The position numbers and the translations under genes are program-made. DNA of 64,000 bases, from positions 27,401,501-27,465,500 of the forward strand of contig NC_061772.1 in the NCBI RefSeq assembly GCF_022458985.1, given 5' to 3'. A model generated the notes under the pieces. It was not told where the DNA came from, did not search any database, and saw nothing but the letters and a program-made list of their open reading frames with translations. The DNA comes from Mugil cephalus. Lineage: Eukaryota; Chordata; Actinopteri; Mugiliformes; Mugilidae. Positions 23,771-36,108 of the stretch are shown here, piece after piece. Positions within the stretch are counted from its first letter, which is position 1; each line of letters opens with the position of its first letter.

Positions 23771-24423
23771 CCTTATCGAATTCTTGGCAGGGCAGCAAAT
23801 AAGCGTATCTCCCCAAACGTCGTCCCCCCCCACCACCAAAAGCGAGACAAGATTCCCCATTACAGTTGACGGACAGACAGTAGGCACAAAGTTTAAAATA
23901 AAGGTCTTGCAGGGGGAATAAAAGCTTCGCAGTGAATGGTGAGGGAATTGTTAAGGATAATACAAAGGAGTGGGATTTCTTGTGTATTTGTCTGCGAGGG
24001 ATATCCCAGCCAAAGTTTCTCTATACATCAAAGGGCCGCCGCAAATAAAAGCACACTTGTCAGGGGCGAACAAACTGCCTCCTTTGTGCCTTCTACCAGC
24101 CAAAATTCGGCCACACAAAGCCTTTGGATGTACAACACCGCAAAGAAGACATACTATTCAGATGACATGCTTTGCTCTCTGGTGGTTTGCTGTGCGCTTT
24201 TGTCTGGCCCTGACCAGCACAGATATATAATATCACTGGATCAAAATCCTTTCAGTCCCTTTTACTCCCTGTTAAAGACTCCCGTTACACTCCCTCCCCC
24301 ATACACTCCACTATTCTTTCTTTTCTTAAACAAAGTAAACTCGATGCAGCCAGATAACACTTGCAGCCCTCAGGCCTAATGCCCAAAAATGAGTCTCAGG
24401 TTCGGGTCTCGTACAAACTGTGG

Positions 24424-24449
24424 TCAGACAGACAGACAGACAGACAGAC
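24424..24449. repeat. (CAGA)n microsatellite
   Basis: About six CAGA units; a CA-dinucleotide run follows at 24663-24687. Confidence 0.92.
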
Positions 24450-27400
24450 TGGACGCGTCTCGCCGTTGACGTGGAATCCGCGAAAAAAAAAAACAAAAAA
24501 ACGTTTGGCTTCTTTTTTCCATTTCTCTTAAAACATCTGTCACCTGCGCCGCTCGCATTCTCGAGAAATGAGTCGTTATCACTTAGAAAGTTTCATCGTG
24601 CCGATAAAAAGAAGAAAGTCGTCTTACCGCCCGCACACACTCCTGACATGACGCACAATTACGCACACACACACACACACACACACAGCTGAATCAACCT
24701 GCTGCTTTTTCTTTTTCTTCAGCAAGTCATTTAGGAAGTAGGCATTATTTCAGCTGCACTAATTCCTATGTTTCAAAGCACATTTTTTTTTTAGGCCTGT
24801 GAAGCTAAAAATCAGTCTTTTGGCTGAAGTTAAACGCGCCTAACGAGACGTCGCTTTATGCTAAGTTACGCAAATTCATTGTTTGTCATTTAGAAATCTC
24901 CCACTCTAATTATCACAATAACTAGTTGATGAAAAGCAGAAATGCAGCAAAACTCTACAAATGTAAAATTTAAAATGCACGTTTATAAAGACACATTCTA
25001 GCGACGTGCTATTTTTGCTCAACTACTTTTTATATTATATTAATTAAAAAAAAAAAAAACATCAAGATACACTTGAGCTCACTCAAGAGACACAATGGTG
25101 TGAACCTGTGCTTCACTCTGCTTGAAGTGATTTAAGCATGTTTTATATATATATATACACACACATAAATATATGTGTGCGTGTGTTATACATATATATA
25201 TCTTGGAGTGAATGCAGTGACTCATCACCAGGGTCATTTGCCTTTCACTGCAAATGAGTGTGGGTGTCTGCCTAACTTGCAGTCATAAGCTGGATATTGT
25301 TTTTTAATCTTTGGAGATGGAGAGAGACCTAGTGTTTGTGTGTGTACAGTACAGTACGCATGATGAAAGTGTGCGCCGTGTACAGTACGTTCATCGGAGA
25401 CAATGACGGAGGGCCACAATTTGAGTCTTTGAGATTCATTGTGCGCCCCGGAGACACGCGTGTTATTTATCAAACGGCTGCTTCGGTCCTGGAAGTGATG
25501 TTTCCTGTCATCTGACAGAGAAGCCCTCTGTGCGTCGGCACTGAATCAAGCCCCCCCCCCCCCCCCCCCCTCTCTGTCAGGGTTTGAGTGAGCAACACGC
25601 AAAAAAAGAAAAGGACAGAAAAAAAATAAAAAAGTGGGAGGAGATATGATAAGTGTGGTTTCTTTTTGCACTAAATCTGATTTCTTAAAAGTTCCCACTC
25701 TTTTTAAGGGGCTGGTTTTTAAGTAGACCCCCTCCCAACACACACACACACAGACACACACACACACACCACCCATCTCTATAAAGCAGGTGCATTTATC
25801 TTAATTTTTTTTTTTTTTGTGCAAGTTTTTAAAATTAAAGACGAAGGTAGGCAGGAGAAAATTTAATTAACCTCTATCTGCAGAAATTCAGCCCACATAC
25901 AGCTTGAATTATATCCATGGTAACACTTCATCTGAAAGGGTTGTGCATGAGGCCGACGTTGTCGCCATCGTGAAAAAAAACTCTCATGCAAAAAAACTGA
26001 GCATGAATTAAAACCTTTACGGGCGTTTGCCATTAGGAGCCGTTTAATGTTTTTTAACTGTTAGCAATTTTATTACTTTAGAAAACTTTCCCACCAACTT
26101 TCCCAGGAAAAGTATTCACCAAACAGAAAAAGAAAAAACAAATATTGCAATGCAAATTATTTTCAGTCTTTTTGAATGTGACAGTCATAACGCAGTCATT
26201 CAATAATTTAGTTCTGCGGAAATGGCATTTCCGTTTCCTACTCCATCTATATTTCGGTGAATGTTTCAGACGCCGTGGTTGAAAGTGAAGCACGAAGTGA
26301 AAACGAAAATTAACGTTGGTAAATTAACTGGTAAAAAAGACTCAGTGTCCATTAGCCACAAGCCCACAAGTATAAATAGCTTGCGCTGGTACAGGCTATG
26401 TGCATGAGTCACTGCGTCTATGTCCTGTAGTATCTTTAACCACTTATCATTTCGGCCATTTTGCAGAAACAACAACAACAACAACAACAAAACAAACAAA
26501 CAAACACTTATTTGGGACATAGACAATGTAACTTGAATGCTGTTTCGTGAACACTTTGGAGCTCATGTATGGCCTTGGTCTCTTTTGAAAGCCATTCTGA
26601 CTTTTTTTGATAGAAACTTCAAAGTGGTATCGTTCTTCTTGAGTAATCACACGGTTACAAAAAATAAGAAGTCGATTTTTTTTTTGTTTTGTTTTGAAAA
26701 AATGCGTTGGTTGAATCCTATATTGACTTTTATCAATGGAATCAGAAGAGAATGACATATTGCATCATGCAGCATTTACGCAAACACAACTCTGTACAGA
26801 GCCCTGATTGGTTCAAAAAGCTGCTGCTGTGTACGACCATGGGTTAAAGAGACTTGTTAGGTCTCGAGTGTTTGCCTAGTCTGCCCGTTTTGCAATCGCT
26901 TTAGCAACTAGCTAGAATTCTCACTAAAGCTGTAATGAATCCTGCTCCGATCCATGATCTTAACCATAAACCTAAGCACGTTCACCACTTTCAAGTGAAG
27001 TCGTGTTTACCTGAGAATTGGTAGAAGTTGATGGTTAAGGTTAGACTTTATGGTATGGTTTGCCTATACATTAGATAAGTATATTAGCCTGGGTCAGCGG
27101 TTTTTTCACAACTTATGGTTGAATGCCGAACGACTTCCTACGTCATAACCACAAGCTCACGAGTTCCATTTGAAGGCAGAAAAAAAACAAAACATTTTAA
27201 TGCTATAAAAACACATTAATCTTTCAAGAGCAATTTGACAAATGATTTCATCTCCTTATTAGGGATACCGGAAAATGCTTCTACCTGTAGTTCTCAAAAG
27301 CATGGATGTAAAATAAAATGCGGCTAGGAGGCAGGAGCCATTTAACTAGACCAGCACTCGAGAAATAGAAGAAGAAAAAAAAAATTAAAAAGGTCTGTAA

Positions 27401-28730
27401 GTGCACTGTCAAAGATTGGAACTGACATAAAATTCTCCCGAATGAATCATCGGTACAAAAGATAAGCAACTGCATTAGCAGATGTCTAGTTGTTTGATCG
27501 AATGGTGGCAGGATACACACACACATCAAGCTGAAGATACCTGACAAATCTCCCATCGAACTCAATTGAATTTTACAATAATGGGGAAAAAATAACGTGC
27601 TTTAATTTAGCCACAGGTCTGATTTGTGGTTCCAGAAATATGATCGAAACAGGTTGTTGACGTCTACAAACTGAACAATGAACGAGAAAGAGATGGGAGG
27701 AAATCTGACGTGATTAATTTATTTATATGCACAAGTAAGAATGTTAAAATGTATATATATATTTATATTAATAAAGATTTACTACCCTAATAGATGCAAC
27801 GGAGCTAACAGTGCAGTGCTGCAGATGTGAATCAAGCACAGTCTGTACACGCCCACACAGTCCTGAGAGGAGGTCTAATCAGGCAAACCAAGTGAAAACA
27901 CCTGTGTGGGTGTAACATGGATGTGGCTCTAACTTTATTTGAAACAAAACCAATTAGGCTTAAATAAAAAGTGGCTCAGTTGCAGAATAAAAAGGGGTGT
28001 CAGGAAGGATAAGGGGGCTGCAGAGCTGTGTGGAGATTACACTGCCTTTCCCCCCCGGCAGGATGTCCAACTGCGTGGGGAAAACCGAGGGGGGGCCACG
28101 TAATGTGCAGCGTGGTTGTTTAGTGTCGTCGTCCACATAAAAGAAAATCTGCAGATCTGCGCGCCGGTTACGTGGCAATAAAATTGTGCGTGGCCATTTG
28201 TTAGAGGCGGACTCAGGCGGCCACAACGAGGATCAGGAAGCTGTTGAGGACGTGACGTCAATATTGCTTTTTCAAAAAAAGTTTGCCGACTTCACAATAA
28301 CAACATGGACGCCTCCTAGAAGACAGGTGAGGAGGTGTTGCAGCAAACTAGTAGCGGTTCATCAAGTGTGTGGAAATACACTTGATGAAAGCTCATACTA
28401 CCATGACATGTCAGTCCTGAAATACAACTTACTGCAACGTATCTGAAAAGATATACGCTAACGCTAACAGAGGAACGCTCCAAATCCTCTGGACATCGGT
28501 CAGTTAACAACTTCACCAAACGTCCTGTGGTAACAGAGAGGAGGAGGCTGCACATCGACTATCAACAACACGCTGTGGAGTACCATTAAATGCTACTGAT
28601 GGTGCTGACGTGCAGCCTGTTTTTATACAGCCTGTACATTTCTGCTGCTCACGGCATGTAGCTGTAGTCTGTTCTCAGCGTATGTCTTCAGGTCAAGAAT
28701 ACAGATTTAATTACTTTCTACTGTGTTTCT

Positions 28731-28818
28731 ACTAGTGATGTCACCAGAGACTAGTCGATTGTCAACTTGACTTTCATCACGTAACGGTTGACTTTAATAA
28801 ATCTTGTGCAACCCCTCA
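28731..28818. mobile_element. hAT-like non-autonomous element fragment
   Basis: CTAGTGATG...GAGACTAGTCGA...GTGCAACCCC resembles the end of a fish hAT-type element (ACTAGTCGACTAGTC motif, TGCAACCCCT terminus). No second terminal repeat was found. Confidence 0.4.
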
Positions 28819-31800
28819 TATGCATTTTAACTTTGAAGACAGTCAAGGGTGTTATCAAGTCCTCCCTGGGTGCCTTAAAATGGGTTTGTGTTTACTGTGT
28901 TCATGAGGAGAAACCATTTGAAAGACCTTCTCTTGTCGCAAGTTGTGACAGGTTTGCTGATGATTTCAGAAACGTTAGGAGGTAAACGGAAAGTTAATAT
29001 ACTGTAACTTACATGTACAGAATTTCCCTTTGTAATTTTTTATTGTTTTATCTTAATATATACTGTTACTCACTCTCCAGGACCGTGAATGTTACGTAAG
29101 CGTTAACATTAACGGATATGCCCAGACTGGCCGACCCGTTTGTAATAAAACAATGAAAGGATCATTTACACGTACTGTACACTAAAGAGAAACCAAGGGC
29201 ACATAAATACTTAGATGTCAACAGGTATGTCCTGAATGGTCGTGAAAACGACTTATCTTAAAGATTTAACAGGTGAGGTTTGCGCTGTGTGAGCTGAAGT
29301 TCTGCCTAGCTAAGGCCAGACAACAAACAATGCGTCAGGTTTGGGTAATCCTGAACTGGACCAACGGCTACGTTTTTACAGCAAACTACACTTACATGGT
29401 TGGGTAAGTTAACTACACGCGTGTTATATAAACAATAGTTCTATCTGAATACGCCAGTGGAGGCCATTATTCAGGCTAATGGTTAACAAGGAGGCTAACA
29501 AAAGAGCAAAGTGTTTGTTAGCTGTTTTACGTTTAGCATCACTTTGATTTCCTAGAGCCTTGTTGCATGTAGCTAAACTTAGAAAAGACAAAGGTCTTAT
29601 GACTGCCTCGGTTCAATCCTTTCATCTTATCGTGTTCAAATCCAGGTTGCTACGATCTTTTTGATGCAGCTGGTGTGTGATGAATAAGTGTTGTGGTTTA
29701 AGACAAATCTCAGGAGGAATTCTGATTAATAAAAGTTATCAGTCAATAAATAACATTTGATTTTGGAGGTATTAATCTTACTCCTCTGATTCTGGCGCCC
29801 AACGACACAGGAAGATGACATTTTGGTGACGTTAAGTGAACGTTAGCCTCCCATTCTGCTCTGTGGTGATTTGTATTTGCTCCAGCGCTAGCTAACCACT
29901 GTTACGTAGTCGTGACGTGAAAGGGTCAAAAGGAACTTGAAATAAGCGCTAACTGGTCCCCTTTTCTCGTGATTTCAGGCCAGCGGGTGTAGTTAAATGG
30001 GATCCAACGTGGTCTCAAAGCACCTTTAAACGGTCGGAAACTATATGGTCATAACCTTTAGACATATTCAGGCTGTGACGAAGCTCCTCAAGTGGACACG
30101 ACTAGTCATGCTCATGGTTGGTGATGGGCCTTCTGGGTTACTGTGTCATATTTCTTCATGCACTTCAGACTGTGATGAGTAAAACTCGTTGGAGTTGTAG
30201 CTCATCTAAGGCAATCTGGACTCTTCTGCACAGCCGTCAGTGCCCATTGTAGCAGAAACAATGTTCATTCTATATTAATGCCAATAATTACGTTCATTCA
30301 TAGGCTTTTAGCTTCCGGCTATCCTGTGTAGCTGTAAACACAACTGTACAGTTAGTTAGATTCCGTATATCTTCTGTTTAGACAATGTTTTCAGATTCTG
30401 TGTTGTTGTTGTAGTGTTGTGTTGTTGTAGTGTAGATAGTGGCAGTTCTAGCAGTTATCGTGCGTGTTTCATCTGCATATGCATAGAACAGTGGGACTAG
30501 GAGAACAGTATTTTACACCTTTGTATGTTTTTAGTAACATATTGTGGAAGTGACAACAAACACGACTTCAATATAATAAAGGTTATTTATCAAAGTAAGC
30601 GCGACATGATTCGAGAAGGTAACGTGATGGTGTGTTCGACCACGAACGGTTTGTGTAACCATGAACTGTAGTTAGGTATTTTGTAGAGTTTCACAGTTTC
30701 TATTGCTCACTGCTCAAAAATGTAATTTCAAAATTGTGACGTACACATTTACGCAACCGTTCAGCCGCATCGTCACTGACGGGAAAATCCTCCCTTTGGT
30801 GACAAACTTTTAGCGGACCGCGGATGCCGTGGGAATGATTTTACAGAACGACCGGCGGGAACAGGTGCGAATCAGAGCTAATTTGAATGCCCACATGCTC
30901 CCATAACCATCCTAAAGAGGTGGAGTCACCCATCCACCCCGTGTGCAGCCTTCCTGGAAGTTGTGGTAAACGGTAATGAGCATACACTCATGCACTGTGT
31001 AATACCAGTAGGTTTGGGACTTAACCCTGTCTCCATGGCGATTGCTGCAATGATGACAAATTTGCTGTTTCAATAAACACAATGACAAAAAAAAAAAAAA
31101 GAAAGGGAAAAAGCCTTAACTGATGTCTCAGCGCTGTGCGTTTTAACCGATACGCGCCTTTCATGACACAGAAGAGGCAGATAATAAAACAGGGTGACGT
31201 TTTTTACCTTACACACAACGAGAGAGAAAAAATAAAACAGAAGTGGCATGTCAGAGTTTGCGCTCGTAGTCGGTGGGATCAGACTTTAAGTCGGCAAAGT
31301 ACTCCGGTTAGACTCTGCAAATGGTGAGATGTTTATTTGCGAGGCTACCTGCACCGTACAGCTCGTTCTCCCGAGGATGAGTCATCCACAGGCTACATAC
31401 AGTACGTTTGAGGTGGGCTTTGGATAAGCTCCTGGAGGAGAATGTAGAGGGGCAACGAACACTGCTGAGCCATCACAGATGTACTGATTTTCTGTCACAT
31501 TGTTTCACAACAGGAGACATTACCTGGTAAAGGAAACTGTAAATCTCACCCCATCCCCTCCCTCCCCCGCCCCCCGATTACCACTGCACACAAGGTCCTG
31601 TCAACAGTCAGCTGTGTATTGATAAAAAGGGAGCCAGGTATTTGCTGCCACATCTGTTTCCTGACAAAAATGTGTTGGCCGAGAGAGAGAGAGAGAAACG
31701 AAGGAGGTTTATGAAACTGCTGGGTGAAAAAACGAGGACGACAAATAGTCATATACATATATATATATATAAAAAGAGAGATCTGATAAATCCCAGGTAC

Positions 31801-33630
31801 AGTCATCATGCGGAATAATTTTCTGAGGGTGCAGAAGGTGGTGTGTGAGTCTCTTTTCTGTATGTACTGTTGCAGCAGACATTGTAGGTATAACGTCCTT
31901 GAGGATAGATGTTTGTTGCTACTTCAGGTCGACGGGGCCTCGTTTTTTTTTTTTTTTTTTTTTTTACAACCAACCTCCTGGCCGCCCTTTTTCATTCATA
32001 GTCAAAAACAGGCACACATCACATCGGCCCACGTCATAAAAACAGCAAAGACTTTGAATGTTTTGCTTTATCCAGCAAAACATCTTTAAATATGGAGAAT
32101 TCATAAACTATCAAAGCTACATTTTGTTTTAATTTCCTTCCTTCATGACTGGTTTGAATTTCACTGCTTACCTTATCCAGAATCACTGCATTCAAGAGCC
32201 CTTTCAGGTTAAAAAATATCTCCACAAATCTGCTCCAGCACAGTGGACAACACAGTTGTGTTTTTTTTAAAAAAAATGTATATAGTTTGTACGTCCTTGT
32301 GTTCCTTTTTTCTCCCCCACAGCGGCATTTACTGGACACGATGTACGGGGTGTAAACAACAATGTTCACGGCCCTGTTTTACATGACAATTTCCATAAAC
32401 CCCATTTAAATATTTGCATTAAGCATCACGGGACGGGACGGTGAGCACAGGCAGCTCTTTAGGGCTTTCTCTCCTATGGCCATTTGAGGTAATAAAAAAA
32501 AAAGTGAAGACAGATTTCCTGCCATTACATTAAAGAAGTAACAATGCAGAGACACTTCTGTCCACGTCGATGTGTGTACCTGTCGTTAGGTGTCATATAA
32601 ATATAATTCTAGGCCAACGCAGGTAAAACAAAAGCCAACGAGCGACACCATTAGTGGTAAAAGGACAGACAGTCCTGGTGGTCAGCTCTCTCCAACGAGT
32701 TGTTCCACTCTGACATATTGCTTTAAGATATCAGGTCATCTAATTAGACAGGGGACAAAAAGTTCACAGCTGTGACGTGCAGCCTTGTGGGAGTCGGGAG
32801 CACTGAGGAGAGATCATACAGTACGCTTTTATACGGAGTAGTCGCTCCTCTTCGCCGTGCACAGATATGAAAAGCAAAAGGGTTTACTGTGTTTATTTAA
32901 AAAAAATAAAATACACTCAAGGTTCCTTTAATCAGAATTATAATAAAGATTCATAATTAATGTGTGCATTTGCTTCAGCGTGTGATGGTATGTGGGGGTG
33001 TGGCAGTTTAAAGGTTGCAAACACTGATGTTTCATGTACATCTGGTCTGAGCTGTCTGTGTTTTTATAAAGCTTCATCTCTGACTCTGCATGAGGTTCAG
33101 TGAAGGTTATTATTACTGGAATTAGGGGGGTGGTGGTGGTGGGGGATACGAAGAAAAATGAAGGAATAACCTAAAAAAATTCCCTTCCATGTGCTCAGCG
33201 GTGTAGTTAAAATAATTATATGTAGTAACATATGGCAATGCATTTAAAAAAAGACAGCGCCTTTAGGGGTTAAATGCCTCTAAAGTCAACTGTGATCTCT
33301 GTTTAACAATAGAGTTAACAACTTTGTGACGCATTTGCACTGGAGTGTTTTTTTTTTTTTTTTTTTAACTAACAAATGACAACAGATAGCATGTAATGTG
33401 TCTCGGGGAAGCGAGATAAAACAATGGGTCCGACATGATCTGAGATTCTACCTGCAGTTGCTAAGCAACACCCACCTCCATCCTCTCGGCCTGCCCCATT
33501 GGTCAGCAGGAAAAACGCACAAGGAGCCCCATTGGCTCAGAGAAAGTTAATAAACTTTAGCCAAGACCTGCCTCCCTGTGTGCGCACACACACTCTCTCT
33601 CGCCCCCCCTCCCTCCATCCCTCCCCCCCC

Positions 33631-33640
<10 letters not shown>

Positions 33641-33670
<30 letters not shown>
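33641..33670. repeat. (CA)n microsatellite
   Basis: Fifteen CA units preceded by a CT/C-rich tract from 33591. Confidence 0.95.
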
Positions 33671-33672
<2 letters not shown>

Positions 33673-34025
33673 GAAGAGATTCTTGTGAATGAGAGCATGA
33701 GAGGGTGTCAGTGCTTGCGCAGTACAGTGCTGATATATGCATTGAGCTCCTGAGCTAAAAATAAAGATCACACTGAATGCTGTGCCACTGAAAGTTGCAA
33801 GACAGAATTCAAAGTGACAAGTCTAGTTCTCTCCAGACAGAGCAATGAGGTCCCACCCTCATAATAGATCCAGGAGGTATTTTTTGACTTTAGGTTTTTT
33901 TTTTTAAGTATAGAGTTCTAATAAAAGCTTGTTCCCAGCGATTATCTGCAATCTTATCAGGCGGCGGCTGCAACGTAGGAAAAGCCTGAAATATCGCTAA
34001 AGGGCAATTTAGAAGTGGTGCTTAG

Positions 34026-34046
34026 CAGTGTTTCCCAACCTTTTTC
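34026..34046 (+). mobile_element. hAT-type terminal repeat fragment
   Basis: CAGTGTTTCCCAACCTTTTTC is close to the CAGNGNTTCNCAACC end of Charlie-like hAT elements. No partner terminal repeat was seen nearby, so this is a solitary end. Confidence 0.4.
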
Positions 34047-34960
34047 TATTCTCTAGACTATTTATCTATTTTTTTTTTTCCTCTATGATTAAATTATTAC
34101 TTGACTGACACACTGAAAGTGTCTTGGGAGTGGCAAAAACATGGTGAAATGTAGCAGTAAATACAGCGAGACCGGGGGAAAATGTGGATTATCAGATCAA
34201 ATTGAGGACAATTGGACTCGACAGTGATCCATACAAACTACCAAATCACAAATGGGCCATGAACATTGACATGCGGCCAGAAATCAGTTGTCTAATAACT
34301 TGTGTACTTATACTAAGGTGTGACCTTTTGGTACTTCATACAACACAGCTCCAAGGCTTTGTACTACAGTACCCCCTTATTATGAAAAGTGGATTAGCCT
34401 CCGTTTGAGTTAGTTTTACTTCATTTCAGTTATGATAATTGTACAGGGCTGTCACATGCATTTCAATAAATTCACACGCACTCAAGCCACAGATGACATT
34501 TCTCAGTCCGAACAGTAATAGAACTCGTCGCACATAGATTTAAAAAGAGATTAATTATCTATGAGGCGACCAATTAGCCAATCAGAAGATATCAGCGAAC
34601 AATCAGCCTATCAGAAAAGAGTATTTTTCGTTGCTAGGTGAAATAGGAGCGTCCTAACCACGCCTTCCACAAATGGGAATCATTTTATCACTTAATTAAT
34701 TATTTTTTTTTCCCACAATAACTGCTTATTACAGTCTAGGAACTAGGGAGTATATTTGCTTATGAATCGTGGTAGGTTAACTTTAAACAGCCCCCACACT
34801 CAAGTGAAAAAATCTCACTCGACGCTAATTGCAAAACTTGAGAGCTCCGTAAAGGTAGCTAAATGCTAACGCTAAGAGCTTTACTGAGAAGTAACGTTAG
34901 CCATACAATACTGTAGAGTCCGACCGGACCTTAAAAGGATAGAGTATAAATTAATATTAC

Positions 34961-35147
34961 CTGACACAAAATGTGATCCACAACATCAGGTTTCTGTGCC
35001 TGGATTCCAGATGTTTCTTCGTAGTGCCGCGATCCATTTACGTCTCTGTTCTTTGACGCATATATCTTTTTTTTTTTTTTTAACAGATATCTCCGACTGC
35101 TTTTCAGATGTGTTGGTACAATCAATCGCGCCACAGCTCTTGGCCTT
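34961..35147 (-). pseudogene. THAP-domain (C2CH zinc finger) exon remnant
   Basis: In one minus-strand frame the sequence reads AKSCGAIDCTN, then after a five-lysine run, EQRRKWIAALRRNIWNPG and SHFVSG. That is the C2CH layout of a THAP DNA-binding domain (Cys-x4-Cys, invariant Trp, then Cys..His-Phe). It ends in a good donor (TCAG then GTAATA at 34960). Two defects are visible. There is a TGA where a Trp is usual in the NPGTET-x-C segment, and the expected start reads AAGGCC instead of ATGGCC. The lysine run, from 15 A, replaces the FxRFP region. THAP domains occur in host genes and in P-element and Kolobok transposases, and I cannot tell which this came from. I saw no later exons. Confidence 0.6.
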
Positions 35148-35253
35148 TAAAAAAATAAATAAAATAAAATAATTTAGACGCTATTAAAAAAGTGATTCAA
35201 GCTAATGCTGCTAATCTCCATGTTCAACCGTCAATTTTTGCCACTCGGCGGCC

Positions 35254-35286
35254 GTAACCATGGAGACCTCACTTGCTGTGACGTCA
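35254..35286. promoter_or_regulatory. RFX X-box-like site plus CRE, beside the THAP remnant
   Basis: GTAACCATGGAGAC (35254-35267) matches the RFX X-box palindrome well. Eleven bases later TGACGTCA (35279-35286) is a perfect CRE. The pair lies in a small CpG-rich patch about 0.1 kb upstream of the minus-strand THAP remnant, so it is probably its promoter. Confidence 0.4.
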
Positions 35287-35820
35287 CGTAACCGCTCACA
35301 TAAAACTGCCTTGAACTGAACTGAACCACTGATCCTTTGCTGCTGCTAACCGTTCATCCATTTCCCAAAGCTATTTTTACGTGTGCTATTCTTAGCTTAC
35401 TATTTCAACCATTAGTTTATTACTTTTAGCTCTATACCGAATTTAGTTTTTATTGCCCCATGAGCTCAGTAGAGCTCTGCATAGGGAAACAAATGCAAAT
35501 GCAACACGAGCCCAGGCAACAAACAAAGCATCAATATGACAATTCAACATAGGCCCCACGAGGCCAATGATTAAAAGGTTAATGAAATAAAAAAAGTATG
35601 TTGAGACAAGATCCAGAAGCAGGACTGCTGGGCAGGAATGCCAGGTTTAGTCGATGCAGGGGAGCGACAGAAAATGAAAAGTCATTGAGGGAAATCTTAC
35701 CTAAGAAGGGAAGCCTACCTACCAAAATTCCAGATGATGAGCCGGGGTTGTTTCAGAAACTAGTGCCGTAGATGGATGAAGTTCCCTTTGTTGAAATCCT
35801 GCATCCGATGAAAGCCAACT

Positions 35821-35862
35821 CTGAAGCATGGAGGTGGAAGCATCCTATTGCTGGGTTGTGTG
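35821..35862 (+). mobile_element. Tc1/mariner transposase fragment
   Basis: One plus-strand frame reads LKHGGGSILLLGCV, very close to the Tc1 transposase signature VKHGGGSIMLWGC. Flanking sequence does not keep the frame, so this is a small decayed fragment at most. Confidence 0.4.
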
Positions 35863-36019
35863 CCAGTCACTGGCAAAAGACAGGGAAGAATCGATTAATA
35901 AATAACTTAGATGTAATAAATGTCACAGTAAAACAAGAAAGAGTCTGATTTCTGTAACAGTAATCAATAATCTAAAAAGCACAAACACAAGGTGTTGAAA
36001 TGATCCTCCGTCTCCTCAC

Positions 36020-36108
36020 CTGAACAATCCCTAAACAAAACTTCTGGGAGTTGATTTTACACAGCTCTGTGCGAGCAGGACGTCCTGGAAACATCTTGAA
36101 GAATTCAT
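36020..36108 (-). other. unassigned exon-like segment
   Basis: A minus-strand open segment is bounded by a good acceptor (CTTTTCAG, AG at 36110-36109) and a good donor (GTTCAG then GTGAGG at 36019). It encodes EFFKMFPGRPARTELC followed by KINSQKFCLGIVQ, entered in phase 2. It is 89 nt long and upstream of the THAP remnant on the same strand. I do not recognise the protein. It could be an exon of a decayed element or gene, or chance. Confidence 0.3.
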
